Below, piece after piece: positions 43,487 to 51,577 of a DNA stretch of 61,697 bases. Each line of letters begins with the position of its first letter. Positions within the stretch are counted from its first letter, which is position 1. The position numbers and the translations under genes were made by a program. The DNA is from Bacteroidota bacterium. GTDB lineage: Bacteria > Bacteroidota > Bacteroidia > Sphingobacteriales > Sphingobacteriaceae. The stretch lies in NCBI GenBank assembly GCA_018828585.1, contig JAHJVW010000132.1, positions 1 through 61,697 of the forward strand. The letters run 5' to 3'. The notes under the pieces are model-generated. The model was not told the origin of the DNA. It saw nothing but the letters and a program-made list of their open reading frames with translations, and ran no database searches.

Positions 43487-45592
43487 TTGAATGAGCAAAT
43501 TTTTAAAACCCCTATTGAATACTTAAAAGGAGTTGGTCCGCAAAGGGCTGAAATCCTTAAAAAAGAAATTTCCATTTTCACTTACGGAGATTTACTTCAT
43601 TATTATCCATTCCGTTATATAGATAGAACACAATTCTATAAAGTTAAAGACGCCAATCCTAACTTACCATACATTCAAATCTTAGTTCGATTAAAATCAT
43701 TTGAGACCATCGGAGAAAAAGGAACCAGAAGATTAGTTGCTGAAGCAGTAGATGATACTGGAGAGATCGAGTTGGTTTGGTTTCAAGGTGTAAATTGGAT
43801 TCAGAAAACTTTAAAGCTCAATCAGGTTTATATTATTTTCGGAAAAGTAAGCTATTTTAATGGAAAGCCTCAAATGGCTCATCCGGAAATTGAGTTTTTC
43901 AAAAAAGAAAATCAGAATAAAGGAAATCTTTCGCTTCAGCCAGTGTATTCCTCAACAGAAAAATTGAAACAATTTAGTTTAGACTCTAAAGGGATTCAAC
44001 GAATAATGGCAAATTTGATAGATATTGTTTTCAATGATATTGAAGAAGAACTTCCTGAATATTTAATCAAAAAATATAAGCTTTATAAAAGAAACATTGC
44101 GCTATTAAATATTCATTTTCCTAAGGATACTCAGGTTTTAAAAATTACTCAGAATACTATAAAGTTCGAAGAACTTTTCTTTATTCAGTTTAGGATGTTG
44201 AGATCTAAACTTTTAAGAAGTCAAAAATTCAAAGGAAATATATTTGAAAGTGTGGGTGAGAAATTCACTTTCTTTTATGAAAATCTTCTTCCATTTCAGC
44301 TTACAAATGCTCAAAAGAGAGTAATTAAAGAGATTCGACTTGATACGCAAAGAGGGGCTCAAATGAATCGATTAGTACAGGGGGATGTTGGTTCTGGGAA
44401 AACGGTAGTTGCTTTAATGACGATGCTTTTAGCGATTGATAATGGTTTTCAGACTTGCTTGATGGCCCCAACAGAGATATTGGCTACACAACATTATCAC
44501 TCTCTGCATGCACTTTTAAAAGATGATTTTGTATCTATCAAACTATTAACGGGTTCCACAAAGAAAAAGGAACGAAAATTAATTGCAGAATCATTAGAAT
44601 CTGGTAAACTTTCTATTTTGATAGGAACTCACGCTCTGATTGAAGATCCTGTGATTTTTAAGAATTTAGGATTGGCAGTTATAGATGAACAACATCGTTT
44701 TGGCGTAGAACAAAGAGCAAAGCTTTGGCGTAAGAATAATGTTCCACCGCATATTTTAGTGATGACCGCAACGCCAATTCCGCGAACCCTTGCAATGACT
44801 TTGTATGGCGATTTAGATGTTTCGGTGATAGATGAATTGCCGGCTGGCAGAAAGCCCATCAAAACTATCCACATGTTTGAAAATCATCGATTGCGGATGT
44901 TTGGGTTGATGAAACAAGAAATCGCGAAGGGGAGGCAAGTTTATGTAGTTTATCCTTTAATACAAGAAAGTTCAAAGCTCGATCTTAAAAATTTGATGGA
45001 TGGCGTGGACACCATGAGCAGAGAATTTCCTTTACCAAATTATAGAATTAGCATTGTACACGGCCAATTAAAACCTGCAGACAAGGAGTTCGAGATGCAG
45101 CGTTTTGTAAAAGGAGAGACTCAAATTATGGTAGCTACTACTGTGATTGAAGTGGGTGTGAATGTTCCAAATGCTTCTGTCATGATTATCGAAAATTCAG
45201 AACGTTTTGGCTTATCTCAACTACATCAGTTAAGGGGAAGAGTAGGTAGAGGTGCAGAACAATCCTATTGTATTTTAATGTCGGAGCATAAATTGAGTCG
45301 TGAAGGTAGAATTAGGTTAGACACCATGGTTCAAACTAACGATGGTTTTGAGATAGCTGAAATTGATTTACAACTACGTGGTCCTGGCAATATAGAAGGA
45401 AAGCAACAAAGTGGCTTAATGGATTTAAAGCTAGCTGATTTAGCTCAGGATCAAAAAATATTGCAAGAAGCTAGAAAAAGTGTCATAGAAATTTTTGAAA
45501 CTGATCCTGATTTAAACAAACCTGAAAATAAAATATTAAAAAGCTTTGTTACAAAAGCAGAAAATGGCATAACATTAAATAAAATATCATAA
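43487..45592 (+). CDS. recG: ATP-dependent DNA helicase RecG
   Basis: A 701-residue branch-migration helicase acting on stalled forks and Holliday junctions. The start is TTG at 43487, 2 bases after the previous stop. The N-terminal wedge/OB domain (residues 1 to about 270; LKGVGPQRAEILKKE, YPFRYIDR) is followed by helicase motifs: GDVGSGKTVVALMTML (about 302), PTEILATQHY, DEQHRFGVEQR (about 403), MTATPIPRTLAMT and QLRGRVGRG (about 583). The C-terminal RecG segment (LRGPGNIEGKQQSGL) is complete. Confidence 0.97.
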   Translation: MNEQIFKTPIEYLKGVGPQRAEILKKEISIFTYGDLLHYYPFRYIDRTQFYKVKDANPNLPYIQILVRLKSFETIGEKGTRRLVAEAVDDTGEIELVWFQGVNWIQKTLKLNQVYIIFGKVSYFNGKPQMAHPEIEFFKKENQNKGNLSLQPVYSSTEKLKQFSLDSKGIQRIMANLIDIVFNDIEEELPEYLIKKYKLYKRNIALLNIHFPKDTQVLKITQNTIKFEELFFIQFRMLRSKLLRSQKFKGNIFESVGEKFTFFYENLLPFQLTNAQKRVIKEIRLDTQRGAQMNRLVQGDVGSGKTVVALMTMLLAIDNGFQTCLMAPTEILATQHYHSLHALLKDDFVSIKLLTGSTKKKERKLIAESLESGKLSILIGTHALIEDPVIFKNLGLAVIDEQHRFGVEQRAKLWRKNNVPPHILVMTATPIPRTLAMTLYGDLDVSVIDELPAGRKPIKTIHMFENHRLRMFGLMKQEIAKGRQVYVVYPLIQESSKLDLKNLMDGVDTMSREFPLPNYRISIVHGQLKPADKEFEMQRFVKGETQIMVATTVIEVGVNVPNASVMIIENSERFGLSQLHQLRGRVGRGAEQSYCILMSEHKLSREGRIRLDTMVQTNDGFEIAEIDLQLRGPGNIEGKQQSGLMDLKLADLAQDQKILQEARKSVIEIFETDPDLNKPENKILKSFVTKAENGITLNKIS

Positions 45593-45631
45593 TATTGACT
45601 ATTAATCTTTTTTTGATTTAAACTTTACAAA

Positions 45632-47014
45632 ATGAAAGCTATCAAACTTTTTATTGCAGTACTTTTTTTATTTGCGTTGAGCGTTCATGCTCAGGATTCA
45701 TTGGTTTTAAGAAAAATCTATGATGAAGCTCTTGTTAATGGAGAGTCTTATGAAAATTTGCGATACCTCTGTAAACAAATAGGCCCTCGCTTAAGTGGTT
45801 CTGCAAATGCACAAAAATCTGTTGAATGGACAAAAAGTTTAATGGATAAATATGGTTTTGATAAAGTTTATTTGCAAGAGTGTATGGTTCCTCATTGGGT
45901 AAGGGGAGAGAAAGAGATTGGAAAAATCATTAACGGAAAGACCGAGATTAATGTGCCAATTTGTGCATTAGGAATGTCACCGGCAACACCAAAGGAAGGA
46001 TTAAAAGCTCAAGTCATTGAATTAAGAGATTTAGATGAATTAGCTAAACTGGGTGAAAGTGTAATCAAAGGAAAAATAGTTTTCTTTAATCGTCCTTTTG
46101 ATCCTCGTTTTATTGAAACTGGAAGAGCATATGGAACAGCAGGCGATCAAAGATTTGCTGGACCAGCGGCAGCAGCAAAATATGGAGCCGTGGGCGTAAT
46201 TGTAAGATCACTAACAGAAAGTTTAGATAATTACCCACATACAGGAACAACTGTTTTCCCTGATGGAGCTAAACAAATTCCATGTGCGGCAATTTCTACA
46301 AAAGCTGCCAATCAGTTAAGTACATTATTGAGATTGAAAAAATTGCCTACCATACAATTCTATTTTAAGCAAAATTGTCAATTGCTTCCTGATGCTAAAT
46401 CTTATAATGTTGTAGGTGAAATGACAGGCTCTGAATTTCCAAATGAAGTGATTACGGTAGGTGGTCATCTAGATTCATGGGACTTAGCCGAAGGTGCTCA
46501 TGATGATGGAACAGGAGTGATGCAAGCAATGGAAGTTTTAAGAGTTTATAAGGCATTAGGCATGAAGCCAAAACATTCTATAAGAGCGGTAATGTTTATG
46601 AATGAAGAGAACGGTGGTAGAGGAGGTGATAAATATGCTGAATTGGCTATGAAAAACGGAGAGAAACATATTGCGGCTATAGAATCTGACGGTGGTGGTT
46701 TCACACCTAGAGGTTTTACTTTTCAGGATATTTCTAAAAAAGATTTAAAAGAGATTAATGAAAACTGGAGTGGTTTATTGAGACCTTACCTTGCAGATCA
46801 TTTAGATGCTGGAGGGAGTGGAAGTGACATTGAACCCTTATCAATATTTAAAGACGCAGTTTTGATTGGCTACAGAGCCGATTCGCAACGTTATTTTGAT
46901 ATTCATCATACACCTAACGATGTTTTTGAGAATGTGAATAAAAGAGAGCTAGAATTAGGCGCTGCAGCAATGACATCTTTGGTTTACTTAATAGATCAAC
47001 ACGGGATCAAATAA
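45632..47014 (+). CDS. Secreted M28 family aminopeptidase
   Basis: A 460-residue exported zinc peptidase: signal peptide (KAIKLFIAVLFLFALSVHAQ), a helical N-region (LCKQIGPRLSGSANAQKSVEW), a PA-type insert (about 125-245) and the M28 domain. Zinc sites: GGHLDSWDLAEGAHDDGTG (about 278-295), NEENGGRGG (about 327), ESDGGGFTP and DIHHTPNDV near the C-terminus. It should cleave peptides in the periplasm or outside. It starts 39 bases after recG and is followed 9 bases later by the MFS gene. Confidence 0.92.
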   Translation: MKAIKLFIAVLFLFALSVHAQDSLVLRKIYDEALVNGESYENLRYLCKQIGPRLSGSANAQKSVEWTKSLMDKYGFDKVYLQECMVPHWVRGEKEIGKIINGKTEINVPICALGMSPATPKEGLKAQVIELRDLDELAKLGESVIKGKIVFFNRPFDPRFIETGRAYGTAGDQRFAGPAAAAKYGAVGVIVRSLTESLDNYPHTGTTVFPDGAKQIPCAAISTKAANQLSTLLRLKKLPTIQFYFKQNCQLLPDAKSYNVVGEMTGSEFPNEVITVGGHLDSWDLAEGAHDDGTGVMQAMEVLRVYKALGMKPKHSIRAVMFMNEENGGRGGDKYAELAMKNGEKHIAAIESDGGGFTPRGFTFQDISKKDLKEINENWSGLLRPYLADHLDAGGSGSDIEPLSIFKDAVLIGYRADSQRYFDIHHTPNDVFENVNKRELELGAAAMTSLVYLIDQHGIK

Positions 47015-47023
47015 TCTTACTTT

Positions 47024-48292
47024 TTGGAGCAGCAAAATTCGGATCTTAGAAAAGATCCATATATCGCATTAAGATTTCCTGAATTTAGGTCTTTTCTGGT
47101 GATGCGGTTTTTTTTAACAATTGGCTACCAAATACAAGGTGTAATTCTAGGTTGGTATGTTTATAGCCTAACCAAGGATCCCTTGTCTTTAGGTTTAATT
47201 GGCTTAGCAGAAGCCGTTCCAGCTATTGGAATTGCTCTTTATGGGGGTTATATTGCCGATAAATCAAATAAGAAAACTTTATTGAACAAAGTAGTTGGAT
47301 TAATTTTGCTGTCTTCAACAGTAATGTTTGTGGTTACTTTGCCAAACGTCACCTTAAGCCTTAGTCAATCTTTATTAATCACAATTATTTATTGTATGAT
47401 TTTCGTAAATGGAATTGCCAGAGGTTTTTATGCGCCAACAGCTTTTTCAATGATGGCGATGATTATACCCAGAGAGCATTATCCAAATTCATCTACATGG
47501 AATAGTTCAGCGTGGCAAACTGCTTCAATTGCAGGTCCAGCTTTAGGAGGTTTATTGTATGGTTTTTCAGGAATTCACCAAACCTTTATTGTTGTACTGA
47601 TTTGTATCACTATTTCTTTTGTTGGTACTTTCTTTTTAAAAAGCAGACCATCAACATTTGTTAAAACAGGTAGTATGCTAAAAAGCGTGTCAGAAGGTTT
47701 GAAATTCGTTTTTAAAACTAAAATGCTGGTAGGCGCTCTTAGCTTGGATTTATTTTCTGTTTTTTTTGGTGGTGCGGTTGCTTTAATCCCAGTAATAGCA
47801 ACTGAAATTTTACATGTTGGCGCAACTGAATTTGGTATTATGAGAGCAATGCCGGCCGCAGGAGCCGTAATTACGATGTTATTGATGACTCGCTTCTCGC
47901 CGATGGGAAAACCATGGAGAAACCTCTTATTTGCAGTTACGGGTTTCGGTATCTCCATTATTTGTTATGGTTTATCACGTAATTTTTATTTAACCTTATT
48001 CTTTTTATTTTTAGAAGGAGCTTTCGATAGTGTGAGCGTAATTATTCGATCTACTATTTTGCAGTTGTTAACACCAGATGATATGCGGGGAAGGGTTTCG
48101 GCGGTAAACTCGATGTTTATAGGTTCATCTAATGAGATAGGACAATTCGAATCTGGTTTAACGGCTAAATTGATGAGAACTGTTCCAGCTGTTGTTTTTG
48201 GTGGATGTATGACTTTAGTAGTTTCTGGAGTGACTTGGTTTAAAACTAAAAAATTGATTCCGCTCACATTAGAAGACATTCAGAAATCTTAG
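47024..48292 (+). CDS. MFS transporter (EntS-like exporter)
   Basis: A 422-residue inner-membrane protein with 12 predicted helices, starting from TTG at 47024. AVPAIGIALYGGYIADKSNKK (loop 2-3) and the mid-protein STWNSSAWQTASIAGPALGGLLYG are typical of the MFS_3/EntS group that exports siderophores or drugs. LLTPDDMRGRVSAVNSMFIG (about 345) is the matching loop 10 segment. Substrate unknown; no siderophore genes are nearby. Confidence 0.88.
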   Translation: MEQQNSDLRKDPYIALRFPEFRSFLVMRFFLTIGYQIQGVILGWYVYSLTKDPLSLGLIGLAEAVPAIGIALYGGYIADKSNKKTLLNKVVGLILLSSTVMFVVTLPNVTLSLSQSLLITIIYCMIFVNGIARGFYAPTAFSMMAMIIPREHYPNSSTWNSSAWQTASIAGPALGGLLYGFSGIHQTFIVVLICITISFVGTFFLKSRPSTFVKTGSMLKSVSEGLKFVFKTKMLVGALSLDLFSVFFGGAVALIPVIATEILHVGATEFGIMRAMPAAGAVITMLLMTRFSPMGKPWRNLLFAVTGFGISIICYGLSRNFYLTLFFLFLEGAFDSVSVIIRSTILQLLTPDDMRGRVSAVNSMFIGSSNEIGQFESGLTAKLMRTVPAVVFGGCMTLVVSGVTWFKTKKLIPLTLEDIQKS

Positions 48293-48302
48293 ATAGGGTT
48301 TT

Positions 48303-48413
48303 GCGTTAAAGATATCAACGTACACCTGAACAAAACGGACCGAGATAGCAGCTTTTTGGCTAATATCTAATGCAGTATTAGAGAACAGCGTGTTATTCCG
48401 ATAACTATCGGAA
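48303..48413. repeat. Probable dispersed intergenic repeat
   Basis: Non-coding block from GCGTTA to a perfect hairpin TTCCGATA/TATCGGAA (48396-48413, two-base loop). The opening resembles the family B start (GCGTTAGGGATTG), but the middle differs, so it may be a third degenerate copy or another family. It fills the gap before scpA. Confidence 0.45.
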
Positions 48414-48436
48414 AACCCAAATTTTAATAAATTTTA

Positions 48437-49201
48437 ATGATTGAAGTAGAAGATTTTTCTATAAAGTTACCCGTTTTTGAAGGTCCGTTTGATTTGTTAC
48501 TTTTCTTTATAGAAAAGGATGAGTTAGACATTCAAAATATTCCAATTGCTAAAATCACAGATGACTTTCTTCATTATATTCATCAGTTAAATACTTTGAA
48601 TATAGAATTAGCAAGTGAATTTATTTTTGTAGCAGCTACTTTGATGCGCATTAAAGCAAAAATGCTTTTACCTAGACCAGAGCTCGATGAAGATGGCCAA
48701 GAAATTGATTTGAAGAAGGATTTAGTTCAAAGGTTAATTGAATATAAGCGGTTTAAAGAAATCACTGAAGAATTTAAATTACTAGAAGATGAGCGTTTTT
48801 TTAAAGAAAGACGCGGAAATATTAATGAGGATGTTAAAAGGCTTTTAGAGAATATCGATTCTGAGTTACTGGAGGATTTCTCTTCCTTTAATTTATATAA
48901 ACTTTTGAAAACCTATCAAAAGGTATGGGGTAATTATTTAGTGAAGGCTGAAGAAGTAAAGCATAGAATTGATCAGTATCCTTATAGCATTGAAGAGCAA
49001 AAAGCTAAGATTTCAAGCTTGTTATTAATAAATAAACAACTCGATTTTCAAAATTTAAAAGATCTTTCGAAAGATAAAGTGCAGTTTGTGTATAACTTTT
49101 TAGCTATTTTGGAACTATTGCAGCAGCAACTTTTAGAAATACAAATCGGGTTAGGGTTTAATAATTTTTGGATTCTACAGAAGCCAACGCCTGCTCAATA
49201 A
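48437..49201 (+). CDS. scpA: Segregation and condensation protein A
   Basis: A 254-residue kleisin that bridges SMC heads with ScpB for chromosome segregation. Motifs: VFEGPFDLLLFFIEKDELDIQNIPIAKIT at the N-terminus, ELASEFIFVAATLMRIKAKMLLP (about 60) and a C-terminal winged helix (KVQFVYNFLAILELLQQQ). scpB and smc are not in the window. Its last 44 bases overlap the convergent dehydrogenase gene. Confidence 0.95.
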   Translation: MIEVEDFSIKLPVFEGPFDLLLFFIEKDELDIQNIPIAKITDDFLHYIHQLNTLNIELASEFIFVAATLMRIKAKMLLPRPELDEDGQEIDLKKDLVQRLIEYKRFKEITEEFKLLEDERFFKERRGNINEDVKRLLENIDSELLEDFSSFNLYKLLKTYQKVWGNYLVKAEEVKHRIDQYPYSIEEQKAKISSLLLINKQLDFQNLKDLSKDKVQFVYNFLAILELLQQQLLEIQIGLGFNNFWILQKPTPAQ

Positions 49202-50180
49202 AATCCACTACCTGAAGTTCATCAGGTAAACCTATTTCTGGTTCTAAATTGTTAACCAAACAATTAATTACTTTCTCTAAAAACACATCATGCTTATCTG
49301 CTGAGCCTTTGTAATAAGTATAATTATTAGCTTGAGTGATTTGCTCAAATACTGGGACTTCGAAACTATTTTCTAGATTAACGAAGTCTAGCTTCTCCAT
49401 ATATTGCCCGCCAACTTTAACATTTCCTTTTGAACCAATGATAGTTAAACTACTTTCGATATTCATCTGATAAGCAGCATTGGTAAAATTAAACATCCCT
49501 TTAGCACCGTTACTTAAATTAAAGTTAATAACTCCACTATCATCAAATGCTGTTTTAATATCAGGATTTAAAGTAAACAAATTACTGCTGATATTTTTTA
49601 CTTCGCCACACAGCCAAAGCATTAAATCTATAAAATGGCTAAACTGAGAGTACAAAGGTCCTCCTCCAATTTTATTTGTTGCTCGCCATGGAGATTCGGA
49701 GTAATAACTTTCATTTCTATTCCAAAAGCAATTAATTTGCAAAAAGCGGATTTCACCAAGCTTCTTACTTTCAACTAGTTTTTTTAACCAAATAGCCACA
49801 GGACTATATCTATTTTGCATCACAGCAAAAACTTTCTTTCTTGCTATCTTTTCGGCAGTCATCATTTTATGAACGTCCTCAGCATGCAAGGCAACTGGCT
49901 TTTCACAAATTACATGATATCCTGCATTTAAGCATTTAATAGTATGTGCAGGATGTAATCCATTTGGTGTACAGATACAGATAATATCAGCTTCAATTTG
50001 TGATTTTAAAAAGTTGTCAAGCGAAGTAAAAAAAGGAATTAATTTATGAATTAGTTTACGTTTCCTAAAATCAATATCAACGGCAGCTACTAGATCAGCA
50101 ATAGGCATAATTCTTAAAAGTTGAGCATATTTCTCTCCTATATTGCCCACCCCAACAATAACAAAGCTAATTTTATTCAT
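49158..50180 (-). CDS. Gfo/Idh/MocA family NAD(P)-dependent oxidoreductase
   Basis: A 340-residue dehydrogenase. The start at ATG 50180 (MNKISFVIVGVGNIGEKYAQ) places the Rossmann GxGxxG at residue 10; the upstream ATG at 50216 adds an unlikely leader. The family motif CEKPVALHAEDV (about 95) and the substrate-side WRATNKIGGGPLYSQFSHFIDLMLWL (about 165) are clear, the latter with GGGxLxxxxxHxID. The combination resembles sugar-nucleotide dehydrogenases of WlbA type, used in surface glycans, but other sugars are possible. It overlaps scpA by 44 bases tail to tail. Confidence 0.88.
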   Translation of the reverse strand: MNKISFVIVGVGNIGEKYAQLLRIMPIADLVAAVDIDFRKRKLIHKLIPFFTSLDNFLKSQIEADIICICTPNGLHPAHTIKCLNAGYHVICEKPVALHAEDVHKMMTAEKIARKKVFAVMQNRYSPVAIWLKKLVESKKLGEIRFLQINCFWNRNESYYSESPWRATNKIGGGPLYSQFSHFIDLMLWLCGEVKNISSNLFTLNPDIKTAFDDSGVINFNLSNGAKGMFNFTNAAYQMNIESSLTIIGSKGNVKVGGQYMEKLDFVNLENSFEVPVFEQITQANNYTYYKGSADKHDVFLEKVINCLVNNLEPEIGLPDELQVVDFIEQALASVESKNY

Positions 50181-50293
50181 ATGACTTTTAAGTTCTAATA
50201 ATGGCGTAAATTCCATATTTTAGCCTAAAATAAAAGTTTCAGGATTAATAGTGACTTTTAGGTTAATATTAATTAAGTATATTATTAAGATTG

Positions 50294-51565
50294 ATGAAAA
50301 AAGATAAAATAATTTTCGATTTAATTGAAGAAGAACTTCAAAGGCAAGAAAACGGTATTGAATTAATTGCATCAGAAAACTTCGTGAGTGAACAAGTAAT
50401 GGAAGCGGCAGGATCTGTATTGACCAACAAATATGCCGAAGGTTTACCAGGAAAGAGGTATTACGGAGGTTGTGAAGTAGTGGATAAAATCGAAAATATA
50501 GCAATTGAGAGAGTTAAAGAACTATTTAATGCTGCTTGGGCAAATGTACAACCACACTCCGGTGCACAAGCAAACGCTGCAGTATTTCTAGCTGTTTTAA
50601 ATCCAGGGGATAAAATTTTGGGATTCGACCTGTCACATGGAGGTCATTTAACGCATGGTTCACCTGTTAATTTCTCTGGGAAAATTTACAAACCATCTTT
50701 TTATGGTGTTGAAGAATCCACAGGTTTAATTGACTATAAGAAATTAGAGGAGGTGGCATTGAAAGAGAAGCCGAAATTAATTATTTGCGGTGCCTCAGCT
50801 TACTCTAGAGATTGGAATTACGAATTTATTCGTTCAGTTGCTGATAAAATTGGTGCTTTAGTTTTAGCGGATATCTCTCATCCATCTGGTCTAATTGCTC
50901 GTGGTTTGTTAAAAGACCCACTTCCACATTGCCATATCGTAACCACTACCACTCATAAAACATTAAGAGGTCCACGTGGAGGTTTAATTATGATGGGTAA
51001 AGATTTCGAGAACCCATTCGGGATAAAAACACCAAAAGGAGAGATTAAAATGATGTCAGCACTTTTAGATGGCGCAGTTTTCCCTGGAACTCAAGGCGGG
51101 CCTTTAGAACATATTATTGCTGCTAAAGCCATCGCTTTTGGTGAAGCCTTGAGCGATAAATATATGAATTACATTGTGCAGGTTAAGAAAAATGCACAAG
51201 CTATGGCTGCTGCATTGGTTGCAAAAGATTATAAGCTAATATCTGGAGGAACAGATAATCATTTAATGCTAATTGATTTAAGCAATAAAAATATTACAGG
51301 TAAATTAGCGGAAGAAGCGTTAGGCAAAGCCGATATCACTGTAAACAAAAATATGGTTCCTTTTGATAAGAGGTCTCCATTTGTAACCTCTGGCATTAGA
51401 GTTGGAACAGCAGCAATTACAACCCGTGGTTTGAAAGAAAAACACATGATAAAAATCGTAGATTTTATTGACGAGGTGATTAAAAATCATGATAATGAAT
51501 CTTATTTAGCAAAGATTCGTAAAAAAGTTAATGAGCTGATGGATAAGCATCCGCTTTATAAGTGA
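50294..51565 (+). CDS. glyA: Serine hydroxymethyltransferase
   Basis: A 423-residue PLP enzyme that interconverts serine and glycine with tetrahydrofolate. ATG 50294 is preferred to TTG 50291. Motifs: [35 protein letters not shown] (about 48), [21 protein letters not shown], and the PLP-lysine site [15 protein letters not shown] (about 225). Full length. The hybrid kinase gene starts 12 bases after its stop, so they may be co-transcribed. Confidence 0.97.
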   Translation: MKKDKIIFDLIEEELQRQENGIELIASENFVSEQVMEAAGSVLTNKYAEGLPGKRYYGGCEVVDKIENIAIERVKELFNAAWANVQPHSGAQANAAVFLAVLNPGDKILGFDLSHGGHLTHGSPVNFSGKIYKPSFYGVEESTGLIDYKKLEEVALKEKPKLIICGASAYSRDWNYEFIRSVADKIGALVLADISHPSGLIARGLLKDPLPHCHIVTTTTHKTLRGPRGGLIMMGKDFENPFGIKTPKGEIKMMSALLDGAVFPGTQGGPLEHIIAAKAIAFGEALSDKYMNYIVQVKKNAQAMAAALVAKDYKLISGGTDNHLMLIDLSNKNITGKLAEEALGKADITVNKNMVPFDKRSPFVTSGIRVGTAAITTRGLKEKHMIKIVDFIDEVIKNHDNESYLAKIRKKVNELMDKHPLYK

Positions 51566-51577
51566 TCCTAATTTTAA

